A stretch of DNA of 13,843 nt from NCBI GenBank assembly GCA_030681145.1, contig JAUXXK010000130.1:1-13843 (forward strand), in the 5' to 3' direction. Under the pieces are notes generated by a model. The model was given only the letters and a program-made list of their open reading frames with translations. It searched no databases and was not told the DNA's origin. The stretch's first letter is position 1. Each line of letters begins with the position of its first letter. Below, one piece after another: positions 1 through 7,071 of this stretch. The translations under genes and the position numbers were made by a program. The DNA is from Methanobacteriaceae archaeon. Its GTDB lineage: Archaea > Methanobacteriota > Methanobacteria > Methanobacteriales > Methanobacteriaceae.

Positions 1-30
1 CAAGTAACCCAATAAAAAATCAAAGAATAA

Positions 31-501
31 ATGGAAGATTCTAATTTAACCAGAGAAGATCTAAAAGTAAACGCTGAAAAAGTTCAGAATCAAGCTGAAA
101 AAATGTTACAAGACATTATCAGCACTTTTAAAGGAAAACAAGAAGAATTCGGTAAAACCATTTCCAGTTACACTACTGTTACTGAAAAACCACTAGTGGA
201 TCTAATAGAAACTAAAGAAAAATTAATATTAAAAGTTGATGTTCCTAACCGTGCAAAAGAAGATGTAGTACTGGAAGTAACGGATGATAGTTTAGATATC
301 AAAATTCAGTTTGAAGAAGATGAAGAATCAGAAGATATCAATTACATCATAAAAGAGAGAAGCAAAGGTAAAATCGAGAGAATTATCAAGCTCCCAGTAA
401 ATATAGATACTGAAACAGTTACTGCTAGATTTGATGGATCTGTTCTGATAGTAGATATCCCTAAAATTATGGAACCTAGATTTAAGGTAGATATAAACTA
501 A
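31..501 (+). CDS. Small heat-shock protein, Hsp20/alpha-crystallin family
   Basis: A 156-residue ATP-independent holdase that should bind unfolding cytosolic proteins as an oligomer. Residues 1-45 form a charged, probably helical N-terminal arm. The alpha-crystallin domain covers about 52-147: it opens at PLVDLIET, has the strand LILKVDVP (65-72), and ends with the A-x-x-x-G-x-V-L signature (A132, G136, V138, L139) leading into IVDIP. The short tail ends in V153-D-I155, which fits the I/V-x-I/V motif used for oligomer contacts. An in-frame TAA lies directly before the ATG, so this is the earliest ATG start. There is no Shine-Dalgarno sequence in the 30 bases before it, so a leaderless or short-leader mRNA is likely; the promoter is cut off by the window edge. 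The family call is secure; substrates are unknown. Confidence 0.93.
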   Translation: MEDSNLTREDLKVNAEKVQNQAEKMLQDIISTFKGKQEEFGKTISSYTTVTEKPLVDLIETKEKLILKVDVPNRAKEDVVLEVTDDSLDIKIQFEEDEESEDINYIIKERSKGKIERIIKLPVNIDTETVTARFDGSVLIVDIPKIMEPRFKVDIN

Positions 502-547
502 AAAAGAGTTTATTGAAGCTCTAAATAAATTATAGAACTACATATAA

Positions 548-564
548 TTTTTTTATTATTTTTT
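548..564 (+). terminator. T-rich terminator after the small Hsp gene
   Basis: Two T runs (T7 at 548-554 and T6 at 559-564) lie about 50 bases after the hsp20 stop, in an AT-rich spacer. Archaeal RNA polymerase terminates at U-tracts like these without needing a stable hairpin. Confidence 0.6.
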
Positions 565-620
565 CCATTATTTTAAATTAATTCTAAAATTATTTAGATT
601 AATAAAACATATAATTATAA

Positions 621-1667
621 ATGAAAACTTCAATGCGAATTTTTACAATACTTAATATACCTATTGAATTGGACATATCTTTTTTAATATTATTATTATT
701 TATTTATGCACTGGCCATTTTAACCATCATTCCTCTCCAACTGGCCGTTTTAATAACATTGGTTTTCGCTACAGTACTGATTCACGAACTTTCCCATTCC
801 TATGTAGCCCAACATTATGGGGTTGATATAGAGCGGATAGTGCTTCTTCCAATTGGAGGAGTAGCTCAAATGGGCAAAATACCTAAAAACCCAAATCAAG
901 AAATTTTAATTGCCATAGCAGGACCTTTAACCAATATTATAATTGCAGGAATTAGTTACATCACATATCTATTATTATTGCCGATTATATCCGGTTTCAT
1001 ATCTTCATTTATCGCAGAATTTGCTCTGGTAAATATAGTCTTAGCATTATTCAATCTTTTACCTGCGTTTCCTATGGACGGAGGAAGAGTTTTAAGAGCA
1101 TTTCTGGCAAAAAAAATGGATTATGTTAAGGCCACCGAATTATCGGTTTCCGTTGGTAAAATTTTTGCAATCATAATGGCCACTGCTGGTATTTTTGTTA
1201 ATTTTTTCCTAATACTTATTGCCCTTTTTATTTACATTGGTGCAGAACAAGAATACAAAACCACCATGATCTCCTCACTATTAGGAGGCATTAAAGTAAA
1301 AAATATAATGACCTCTGATGTAAAAACCATATCTCCCCAGATAGGGGTAGATGAAGCACTGGAAAAAATGTTTAAATACAAACACATGGGCTATCCTGTT
1401 ATTGAAAAAGAAGAATTGAAAGGCATAGTCACCTTTCATGACTTATCCCAGGTGACAAAAGAAAATAAAAAAGTAAAGGTTGCAAATGTAATGAGTAAAA
1501 CTCTCATAACCACATCACCATCAGAAGAAGTAATTGTTGCCCTTGAAAAACTTACTAAAAACGATTTAGGTAGATTACCAGTTATATATGATGGCAAGTT
1601 AGTGGGAATCATATCGAAAACTGATATTATCAAGATAATGAATTTAATGAAAAATAAGGCTCGGTAA
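621..1667 (+). CDS. Site-2 protease family (M50) membrane metalloprotease with two C-terminal CBS domains
   Basis: A 348-residue polytopic intramembrane zinc protease. Residues 1-220 are mostly hydrophobic helices. The zinc motif is H55-E56-L-S-H59, and the third ligand is D153 in the motif NLLPAFPMDGGR (145-156); both are intact, so the enzyme should be active. GPLTN near 101-105 is another family hallmark. The cytosolic tail has two CBS domains, about 226-280 and 289-345, each opening with an IM/VM-S/T motif; in this family CBS pairs usually sense adenine nucleotides or S-adenosylmethionine. Substrates cannot be predicted. In bacteria such enzymes cleave membrane-anchored regulators; in methanogens the role is open. 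There is no Shine-Dalgarno before the ATG. Met5 is an alternative start close to the usual family N-terminus, also without a ribosome site. No neighbour is an obvious substrate. Confidence 0.93.
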   Translation: MKTSMRIFTILNIPIELDISFLILLLFIYALAILTIIPLQLAVLITLVFATVLIHELSHSYVAQHYGVDIERIVLLPIGGVAQMGKIPKNPNQEILIAIAGPLTNIIIAGISYITYLLLLPIISGFISSFIAEFALVNIVLALFNLLPAFPMDGGRVLRAFLAKKMDYVKATELSVSVGKIFAIIMATAGIFVNFFLILIALFIYIGAEQEYKTTMISSLLGGIKVKNIMTSDVKTISPQIGVDEALEKMFKYKHMGYPVIEKEELKGIVTFHDLSQVTKENKKVKVANVMSKTLITTSPSEEVIVALEKLTKNDLGRLPVIYDGKLVGIISKTDIIKIMNLMKNKAR

Positions 1668-1692
1668 CTCATTTTAACTAAAATAATCAAAC

Positions 1693-1706
1693 ATAAACAT
1701 GTTTAT
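1693..1706. promoter_or_regulatory. 14-bp perfect palindrome upstream of elp3
   Basis: ATAAACATGTTTAT is a perfect palindrome 63-76 bases before the elp3 ATG. A second, purely A/T 14-bp palindrome follows at 1708-1721. Either could be an operator or, in AT-rich DNA, chance. The first is more notable because it contains a C/G pair. No regulator can be named. Confidence 0.3.
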
Positions 1707-1768
1707 TATAAATTAATTTATTAATAAATAATAATTTTAATTAAAATATATCATGGAGAAAACATTCA

Positions 1769-3424
1769 ATGGAAAACGCTTGCAGAACCATAATTGAAGA
1801 AATTTTGCTTGGAAAAATTGATTCCAAATCAAAACTGGAAAAAGCAAAACACCAGGCCTGTCGTGACTTTAAACTGGATAAATTTATGAGTAATTCCATT
1901 ATACTTCAATATGCCACTCCCTCTGAAAAAAAGATTGTAGGGAATGTTTTAATGAAAAAACCCACCCGCACCATATCTGGTGTGGCCATTGTGGCAGTAA
2001 TGTGCCAGCCCCAAGATTGCCCCCATGGAAGATGTTTGTACTGCCCTGAAAGTGATAACGCCCCTCCAAGTTATACAGGAGAAGAACCCGCTGCATTGCG
2101 AGCCAGAATGTATAAATTTGATCCTTACAAACAGGTTTACAATCGTTTAAACCAATTAAATAGTATTGGGCACCCTTTAGATAAAGTAGAGCTAATTGTT
2201 ATGGGTGGAACTTTTCCAGCACACACTTTATGTTACCAAGAATGGTTTGTAGCAAAATGTATGGAAGCTATGGTTGATTTTGGATTAAAAGAATCAAATA
2301 TAACTCTAAAAAAAGAATATTCTGATAATAAACAAATTAAATCTCCTTTAAAGCATTATGGGTCTGATGATTATGTGCTGCTTGAAGATGCCCAGCACGC
2401 CAATGAATCATCAAAAGTAAGATGTGTGGGAATAACCTTTGAAACACGCCCGGACTATTGTAAAATAGAAGATGTTGACCGTATGCTTAAAATGGGAGTC
2501 ACTAGGGTAGAACTAGGAGTTCAAACCATTTATAATCATATATATCAGCGCATTAAAAGAGGACATGATATAAATGATGTAATAGAATCCAACCGTATTT
2601 TGAGGGATTCCGGAATAAAAGTGGCCATGCATCTTATGCCCGGACTATTTTCAAATTTTAAGAGAGATTTACGGATATTTAAACGTTTATTCTCTGATTC
2701 TTCATTTAAACCAGATATGCTAAAAATATATCCTTGCCTAATAACAAAAGGGAGCGAACTGCATCAGATGTGGGAGAGAGGAGAATACGAACCTTACACC
2801 ACTGAAGAAGCCGTTGATCTTATTGTAGAAATTAAAAAAATCTTGCCTAAATGGGTTAGAACCATGCGGATTCAGCGAGATATTCCATCACCACTTATTG
2901 AAGCAGGTGTTAAAAAATCAAATCTAGGCGAATTGGTTTATAACCGACTTGAAGAAGAAAATATCCAGTGTCAATGTATAAGATGTAGAGAAGTGGGCCA
3001 TAAAGCATTTAAAGGAATAAAAACTAATTTAGAATCAATAAATCTTATGGAAGAAAGTTATGATGCCGGAAACGGTAAAGAAATATTCTTATCCCAAGAA
3101 GATCCTTTGAATAATATTTTAGCCGGGTTTTTAAGGCTTAGAATACCTTCTTATAATGCACACCGGATTGAAATAGATGAACAAACAGCAATTGTACGAG
3201 AACTTCATGTTTATGGATCATTGATTCCAATTGGAGAAAAAGAATCAGGTGTTGGGCAGCATGCGGGCTATGGGGAAGAACTTCTGTCTCGAGCCGAAGA
3301 AATAGCTAGAGAGGAATATAATAAAGATAAAATGATTATTATAAGTGGAATTGGAACTAGGAACTATTATCGAAAGTTTGGATATCAAAGGGAAGGGCCT
3401 TACATGGCTAAAAAATTAATATAA
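1769..3424 (+). CDS. elp3: Elp3, tRNA U34 carboxymethyl-modifying radical SAM/acetyltransferase enzyme
   Basis: A 551-residue enzyme that uses acetyl-CoA and a SAM-derived radical to carboxymethylate C5 of wobble uridine 34 in tRNA. Archaeal Elp3 works without the other eukaryotic Elongator subunits. The radical SAM cluster cysteines fit the Elp3 pattern C-x9-C-x2-C: C79, C89 and C92, with the hallmark CPHGRCLYCP. SYTGEEPAA (101-109) and the glycine-rich VMGGTFPA further support the family. C401, C403 and C406 lie in the linker between the halves. The C-terminal GNAT domain has the acetyl-CoA loop Q497-HAGYG-502 and the family motif YYRKFGY (533-539). Length is typical for archaeal Elp3. GGAG at 1755-1758 is a plausible ribosome site, 10 bases before the ATG. 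The protein appears complete. Confidence 0.96.
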   Translation: MENACRTIIEEILLGKIDSKSKLEKAKHQACRDFKLDKFMSNSIILQYATPSEKKIVGNVLMKKPTRTISGVAIVAVMCQPQDCPHGRCLYCPESDNAPPSYTGEEPAALRARMYKFDPYKQVYNRLNQLNSIGHPLDKVELIVMGGTFPAHTLCYQEWFVAKCMEAMVDFGLKESNITLKKEYSDNKQIKSPLKHYGSDDYVLLEDAQHANESSKVRCVGITFETRPDYCKIEDVDRMLKMGVTRVELGVQTIYNHIYQRIKRGHDINDVIESNRILRDSGIKVAMHLMPGLFSNFKRDLRIFKRLFSDSSFKPDMLKIYPCLITKGSELHQMWERGEYEPYTTEEAVDLIVEIKKILPKWVRTMRIQRDIPSPLIEAGVKKSNLGELVYNRLEEENIQCQCIRCREVGHKAFKGIKTNLESINLMEESYDAGNGKEIFLSQEDPLNNILAGFLRLRIPSYNAHRIEIDEQTAIVRELHVYGSLIPIGEKESGVGQHAGYGEELLSRAEEIAREEYNKDKMIIISGIGTRNYYRKFGYQREGPYMAKKLI

Positions 3425-3501
3425 ATATTGATAATCCATTAATAATATATTTAATTGCATCTTATTTTTAAATTTCTTAATTAATAAAAAGGGGAAAAAG
3501 A

Positions 3502-4215
3502 ATGAAAGAGAGTGAAAATAGTGGAATACTAATTTCCAATATAAAAAAACCATCAGATTTGGCAAAAATGATTGATCACACCAGCGTAAAGGGTGATGTG
3601 ACTCAAAATGATGTTCGAAAGCTCTGTCAGGAAGCTGTTGATTATAATTTTGCTTGTGCAGTAGTTACCGCTACCAATGTAAAATTGGCATATGACCTGC
3701 TAAAAGATTCTTCAATAAATGTTTGTTCTGTGGTTGGATTTCCTTTAGGAGTAAGCACACCATTAACCAAAGCTTTTGAAACAGAAGAGGCTGTGTCCCA
3801 TGGTGCGGATGAAATTGATATGGTTATGAATATTGGTGCCATGAAATCCGGTCTGGAAGATCTCTTAGAGAAAGATATTGCATCTGTAGTAGATGCTGCC
3901 TCCGGAAAAGTGGTGAAGGTTATACTTGAAACTGCACTTTTAACTGAGGAAGAAAAAATAGTATCATGTATCATAGCTGAAAGAGCTGGTGCAGATTATG
4001 TTAAAACATCCACTGCTTATGGGGGGTTATCTGGTGCAACATTAGATGATGTTAGGTTAATGAAAAAAACTATTGGGCCAGATATGAAAATAAAAGCTGC
4101 CGGAGGAATTAGAAATCTTGATACAGCTTTGGCTATGATTGAAGCAGGAGCAGATAAACTTGGAACATCCACAGGAGTACAAATAATTGAAGAAATGATT
4201 AAAAAATACCCATAA
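3502..4215 (+). CDS. deoC: Deoxyribose-phosphate aldolase (DeoC)
   Basis: A 237-residue class I aldolase of the TIM-barrel fold that splits 2-deoxyribose 5-phosphate into glyceraldehyde 3-phosphate and acetaldehyde, linking deoxynucleoside breakdown to central metabolism. The Schiff-base lysine is K168 in DYVKTSTAYGG. The proton-relay partners are D106 (in DEIDMV) and K198 (in KIKAAGGIR). The N-terminal IDHTSVK segment is the usual first strand. The first 15 residues are slightly longer than in many homologues. A GGGG ribosome site at 3491-3494, 7 bases upstream, supports the start. The next gene follows 50 bases later on the same strand, so co-transcription is possible. Substrate specificity within the aldolase family is inferred from the intact catalytic residues. 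Confidence 0.95.
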   Translation: MKESENSGILISNIKKPSDLAKMIDHTSVKGDVTQNDVRKLCQEAVDYNFACAVVTATNVKLAYDLLKDSSINVCSVVGFPLGVSTPLTKAFETEEAVSHGADEIDMVMNIGAMKSGLEDLLEKDIASVVDAASGKVVKVILETALLTEEEKIVSCIIAERAGADYVKTSTAYGGLSGATLDDVRLMKKTIGPDMKIKAAGGIRNLDTALAMIEAGADKLGTSTGVQIIEEMIKKYP

Positions 4216-4265
4216 TATTATTTTAATTTATAAAATAGTTCCAGTTTATGTGACGGTGCATAAAA

Positions 4266-4616
4266 ATGAAAATTGAAATTGAAGTGGAAGGAAAAGGCAA
4301 AGCAATAGCTCAATTAGATGATAGAAACCCTAATTCCGCAGAAAAGATATATGAAAATTTACCCATGGAAGGCAAATCCCTTATATGGCTTGAAGAGATC
4401 TATTTTGATATTCCTGTCACTTTAGAGGAAGAAAACCCTTCAAAAACTGCTGAAATTGGAGATATATCTTACTGGCCACCAGGATATGCTTTTTGTATCT
4501 TTTTTGGAGATACACAACCATATTCCGAAGTTAATCATATTGGACAGATTACAGATAATTTAGAACTTTTTTTTAATGTTGATGAAGGAGATAGAATAAT
4601 TATAAAAAAGATTTAA
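4266..4616 (+). CDS. Cyclophilin-like fold protein (TM1367/DUF369 type), function unknown
   Basis: A 116-residue soluble protein. The recognisable features are an N-terminal beta strand (KIEIEVEG), a short helix with PNSAEKIYENLP, and the family block around IGDISYWPPGYAFCIFFGDTQP (about residues 66-87), followed by a C-terminal strand-rich part ending DRIIIKKI. This matches the small cyclophilin-like family known from Thermotoga TM1367 and widespread in archaea. It has the cyclophilin barrel, but prolyl-isomerase activity is not established for the family. It has no signal peptide or membrane segment. GGTG at 4255-4258 is the likely ribosome site, 7 bases before the ATG. It may be co-transcribed with deoC (50-base gap), although TATA-like TTTATAAAAT near 4227-4236 leaves an own promoter possible. 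The family call is fairly sure; the function is not. Confidence 0.82.
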   Translation: MKIEIEVEGKGKAIAQLDDRNPNSAEKIYENLPMEGKSLIWLEEIYFDIPVTLEEENPSKTAEIGDISYWPPGYAFCIFFGDTQPYSEVNHIGQITDNLELFFNVDEGDRIIIKKI

Positions 4617-4638
4617 TCATTATTAATTCATCATCTAT

Positions 4639-4647
4639 CCCCCCCCC
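4639..4647. repeat. C9 homopolymer between convergent genes
   Basis: Nine consecutive C residues lie in an otherwise very AT-rich 60-base spacer between the cyclophilin-fold gene and cofH. It has no evident coding role. It could be a slippage-prone tract or a length error. Confidence 0.75.
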
Positions 4648-4650
4648 ATA

Positions 4651-4673
4651 TTATTCGCTGAATAATAAAAAAA
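4651..4673 (-). terminator. T7 tract and small hairpin ending cofH
   Basis: On the minus strand, three bases after the cofH stop, there is a T7 tract (4667-4673) followed by a perfect 6-bp hairpin, TTATTC/GAATAA with a 3-base loop (4651-4665). The T-tract is the probable archaeal termination signal. The hairpin follows the tract and does not precede it, so this is not a bacterial-style terminator. Confidence 0.5.
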
Positions 4674-4676
4674 CTG

Positions 4677-5792
4677 TCATAATGGCCTAATATGGTCATA
4701 AGTCGTGTCTCTTAAAGCTGGAATTCTCCCTAAATCTTCAATTGTAGCTTTTAAATTATCTATTTCTGTTCGAACTCCATAAGAAGCACCCGCAGATCTT
4801 GAGATATTTTCTTCACCTAGAGTTCCTCCCATGTCATTGGCACCGGCCATCAAGCCAATTTGGGCAAATTTGAATCCAAGTTTAACCCATGAAACCTGGA
4901 TATTTTTCAGATATTCATGGAACATCAAACGAGATATAGCATATAATTTCAAATCATGGGATCCCGTAGTTCCGGGCATGGATATTCCTTCTTTATAAAT
5001 AGGGGCATTAGTATGCATGAAAGTTAAAGGGACAAATTCCGTGAACCCTTTTGTTCTTTTTTGAATATTTCTTAATATTTCCAGATGCTCAATTCTATGT
5101 TTTAGAGTTTCAACATGACCATACATCATAGTGCAAGTAGTTCGTACTCCCAAGTTATGAGCCGTTTCCACCACATTAATCCACTGACTTGTACTTAATT
5201 TTCCAGGACAAATAACTTCCCGGACTTGGTCATTTAATATCTCAGCCGCAGTACCGGGCATGGTATCTAAACCAGCTTCTTTAAGCATTTTTAATGTTTC
5301 TTCCACAGATAATCCTGCTTTTTTAGACCCATAATATATTTCCATAGGTGAAAAAGCATGAATGTGAATTTCAGGAAGTTCTTCCTTAACTTGCATTAGA
5401 ATTTTTTCATAAAAATAAGCATCTACATTAGGATGTAGGCCACCTTGAATACAAATTTCCACAGCTCCATTATCAGCAGCTATTTTAGCCCGTTTTACCA
5501 TTTCAGATATTTCTAAAAAATATGAATCTGAGTCTTTTGAATCTTTTTTAAATGCACAAAAACCACAATTACCTGAACAAATATTGGTGAAGTTGATATT
5601 CCAATTTTTAATAAATGTAACTTCATCCCCAGCTAATTCCTTTCTTAGAAGATCTGCCGTTATTAATAAGGCATTTAAATCATTTCCATCTGTATTCATT
5701 AAATATAGTGCATCTTCGCTGGAAATTGGTCCTTTAAAAGCTTCTTCTAAAATTTGCTCGGTGCGTGGTTTAATTTTCAACTTACCAAACAT
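4677..5792 (-). CDS. cofH: CofH, 5-amino-6-(D-ribitylamino)uracil-L-tyrosine 4-hydroxyphenyl transferase
   Basis: A 371-residue radical SAM enzyme of coenzyme F420 synthesis. With CofG it builds the deazaflavin chromophore (F0): CofH joins the 4-hydroxybenzyl part of tyrosine to 5-amino-6-ribitylaminouracil. F420 is the central hydride carrier of methanogenesis. The [4Fe-4S] ligands are C72-x3-C76-x2-C79 in ICSGNCGFCAF. CofH/MqnC-type motifs follow: EICIQGGLHP (about 111-120), HAFSPMEI and DTMPGTAAEIL. The C-terminal block MAGANDMGGTLGEENIS is typical. CofH is preferred over CofG because of the IQGGLHP and SPMEI motifs and the length; cofG is not in this window. TATA-like TTTAAAGATATA is placed so that transcription would start at or next to the ATG, and there is no ribosome site, so the mRNA is probably leaderless. 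It diverges from the histone gene. Confidence 0.95.
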   Translation of the reverse strand: MFGKLKIKPRTEQILEEAFKGPISSEDALYLMNTDGNDLNALLITADLLRKELAGDEVTFIKNWNINFTNICSGNCGFCAFKKDSKDSDSYFLEISEMVKRAKIAADNGAVEICIQGGLHPNVDAYFYEKILMQVKEELPEIHIHAFSPMEIYYGSKKAGLSVEETLKMLKEAGLDTMPGTAAEILNDQVREVICPGKLSTSQWINVVETAHNLGVRTTCTMMYGHVETLKHRIEHLEILRNIQKRTKGFTEFVPLTFMHTNAPIYKEGISMPGTTGSHDLKLYAISRLMFHEYLKNIQVSWVKLGFKFAQIGLMAGANDMGGTLGEENISRSAGASYGVRTEIDNLKATIEDLGRIPALRDTTYDHIRPL

Positions 5793-5811
5793 GCGATTTG
5801 ATATCTTAGTC

Positions 5812-5823
5812 TATATCTTTAAA
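5812..5823 (-). promoter_or_regulatory. TATA box of cofH
   Basis: On the minus strand TTTAAAGATATA is preceded by an A-rich BRE-like stretch (CCAAAAC). Its centre lies about 26 bases before the cofH ATG, the normal TATA-to-start distance in archaea, which predicts a leaderless transcript. Confidence 0.6.
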
Positions 5824-5896
5824 AGTTTTGGTTTATTGTGTATCTCAACACCCCACATAGTATGCAAGAGTTGGTGGTTCCAGACATCATTAATAC

Positions 5897-5911
5897 CGAT
5901 AAATTTAAATA
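5897..5911 (+). promoter_or_regulatory. BRE/TATA promoter of the histone gene
   Basis: CGATAAA (BRE-like) followed by TTTAAATA (5904-5911) is a clean archaeal promoter. A start about 25 bases on would fall near 5930-5935, leaving a very short leader that begins close to the GGAGGTGA ribosome site at 5934-5941. The combination suggests strong expression. Confidence 0.7.
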
Positions 5912-5945
5912 TACTAGAGTCCTAGGTTAATCTGGAGGTGAAATT

Positions 5946-6149
5946 ATGGCTGAATTACCTATTGCACCAGTAGGCAGAATCATAAAAAATGCAGGTGCAC
6001 AAAGAATTAGTGACGACGCAAAGGAAGCTTTAGCTAAAGCTCTAGAAGAGAAAGGTGAAGCAATTTCCAAAAAAGCTGTCGAACTCGCTAAACACGCTGG
6101 TAGGAAAACCGTCAAGGCTAATGATATTGAAATGGCTGCTAAACAATAA
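5946..6149 (+). CDS. Archaeal histone (HMf family)
   Basis: A 67-residue histone-fold protein that dimerises and wraps DNA into archaeal nucleosomes and longer stacked filaments. The whole protein is one histone fold: ELPIAPVGRIIK (helix 1), the long central helix from about S20 to E47, and AGRKTVKANDIEMAAK (loop 2 and helix 3). G17 in the NAGAQ segment matches the small glycine (Gly16 of HMfB) that permits close stacking of superhelical turns. Compared with HMfB it has one extra N-terminal Ala and lacks the basic RRFKK tail, ending in AAKQ. The ribosome site is the best in the window: GGAGGTGA, with GGTGA exactly 4 bases before the ATG. The gene stands alone, with its own promoter and a T-rich terminator. 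Confidence 0.97.
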   Translation: MAELPIAPVGRIIKNAGAQRISDDAKEALAKALEEKGEAISKKAVELAKHAGRKTVKANDIEMAAKQ

Positions 6150-6187
6150 TTTTAGCTACCCATTACAATATTTATAATTTTAATTAA

Positions 6188-6208
6188 TTTCTTTTTATTT
6201 TTTATTTT
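6188..6208 (+). terminator. T-rich terminator after the histone gene
   Basis: A T-dominated stretch with T5 (6192-6196) and T6 (6198-6203) runs lies about 40 bases after the histone stop, fitting archaeal U-tract termination. Confidence 0.55.
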
Positions 6209-6247
6209 AACTATTACAAATTTATTTTAATTCTTTTAATTTACACT

Positions 6248-6363
6248 AAAATTAATATTGATTAAGATTTTTATAGGATTAATGAATAAAGTGCAATTAA
6301 TCATACTAGTTTAATGAATATTTATATAATTTCTAATTCTGTGCCAAAAATTAATATTGATTA
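6248..6363 (+). promoter_or_regulatory. Rubrerythrin promoter region with a 17-bp direct repeat
   Basis: AAAATTAATATTGATTA occurs exactly at 6248-6264 and again at 6347-6363, 99 bases apart. Between them a TATA-like TTTATATAA (6321-6329) would start transcription near 6350, so the second copy overlaps the predicted start. The first copy is about 60 bases upstream of the TATA box. TTAATGAATA is also repeated (6279-6288 and 6311-6320). This layout could serve a regulator, but the repeats are AT-rich and may be coincidental. Confidence 0.45.
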
Positions 6364-6406
6364 TAAACAATATATTTACTTATAAAAAAAAAAAGGAGAA
6401 AAAAAC

Positions 6407-6898
6407 ATGAGTACAATGAAAAATTTACAAGAAGCATTCGCTGGAGAATCTCAAGCTAATAGGAAATACTTGGCATTTGCAAAAAAAGCTGATGAAGAAG
6501 GATATCCTCAAATTGCCAAATTATTCCGTGCAGCAGCAGACGCAGAAACAGTACATGCCCACAAACATCTGCAAGTTATGGGTGGAATTAAGAATACTGA
6601 AGAAAATCTTAAAGCAGCCATAGCTGGAGAAACCGAAGAATTCAAATCGATGTATCCTGAATTTATAACAGAAGCAAAAAATGAAGGTAATGACGCAGCA
6701 GTAGTGACCTTTAAAAATGCTAATGCAGTAGAAAAAATTCATGCAGATTTATATGCAAAAGCTTTAGAAAACATGGATAATAATGAAGATGTTGTCTACT
6801 ATGTATGTCAGGTATGCGGAAACACTGTAAAAAATGAAGCTCCAGAAAAATGTCTAATCTGTGGAGTTCCTAAGACCCTATTTAAAAAAATAGAATAA
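6407..6898 (+). CDS. rbr: Rubrerythrin
   Basis: A 163-residue non-haem iron peroxidase that reduces hydrogen peroxide and protects anaerobes from oxygen. The N-terminal four-helix ferritin-like domain (about 1-125) carries the expected diiron ligands: E14 in AGES, E47 and H50 in AETVH, E75 in AGETEE, and E109 and H112 in EKIH. The C-terminal rubredoxin-like domain (about 130-163) has the FeS4 cysteines C134-x2-C137 and C149-x2-C152. It is shorter than the classic 190-residue clostridial protein but matches the compact form common in methanogens. The ribosome site GGAG (6395-6398), in an A-rich stretch, is 8 bases before the ATG. A monocistronic gene with its own promoter and a hairpin terminator. 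Confidence 0.96.
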   Translation: MSTMKNLQEAFAGESQANRKYLAFAKKADEEGYPQIAKLFRAAADAETVHAHKHLQVMGGIKNTEENLKAAIAGETEEFKSMYPEFITEAKNEGNDAAVVTFKNANAVEKIHADLYAKALENMDNNEDVVYYVCQVCGNTVKNEAPEKCLICGVPKTLFKKIE

Positions 6899-6907
6899 TA
6901 TTAGCTC

Positions 6908-6960
6908 ATAAGAATAGTAAATAATTAAATATATACAATCAAATTCTATTCTTATTTTTT
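6908..6960 (+). terminator. Hairpin and T-tract terminator after rubrerythrin
   Basis: ATAAGAATAG (6908-6917) is perfectly complementary to CTATTCTTAT (6946-6955). The second arm runs into T6 (6955-6960) and a further T-rich stretch. A 10-bp stem with a 28-base AT loop just past the stop is the clearest terminator in the window. Confidence 0.65.
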
Positions 6961-7071
6961 TATTTAATTTTAATTATAAATAATTTAATTTTGTCTAATT
7001 ATTTTTTAATTTCGCTTTGAAATGAACAATTTACCTAATTACTTTTTAATCAAAAATTCTAAATAAAAATT

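Noticed and set aside
3642..3974. A 110-codon minus-strand open frame
   Set aside because: Antisense to the catalytic core of deoC, Ser/Thr-rich and without a ribosome site.
4600..4640. A box-C-like ATGATGA on the minus strand, considered as a C/D guide RNA
   Set aside because: No CTGA box D follows at a suitable distance, and the sequence runs into the coding end of the cyclophilin-fold gene.
5584..5925. A 113-codon plus-strand open frame upstream of the histone gene
   Set aside because: Its first two thirds are antisense to the conserved start of cofH, and its end overlaps the histone TATA box. It has no family motif.
5927..6115. A 62-codon minus-strand open frame
   Set aside because: The exact antisense of the histone gene, which is unmistakable in the other direction.
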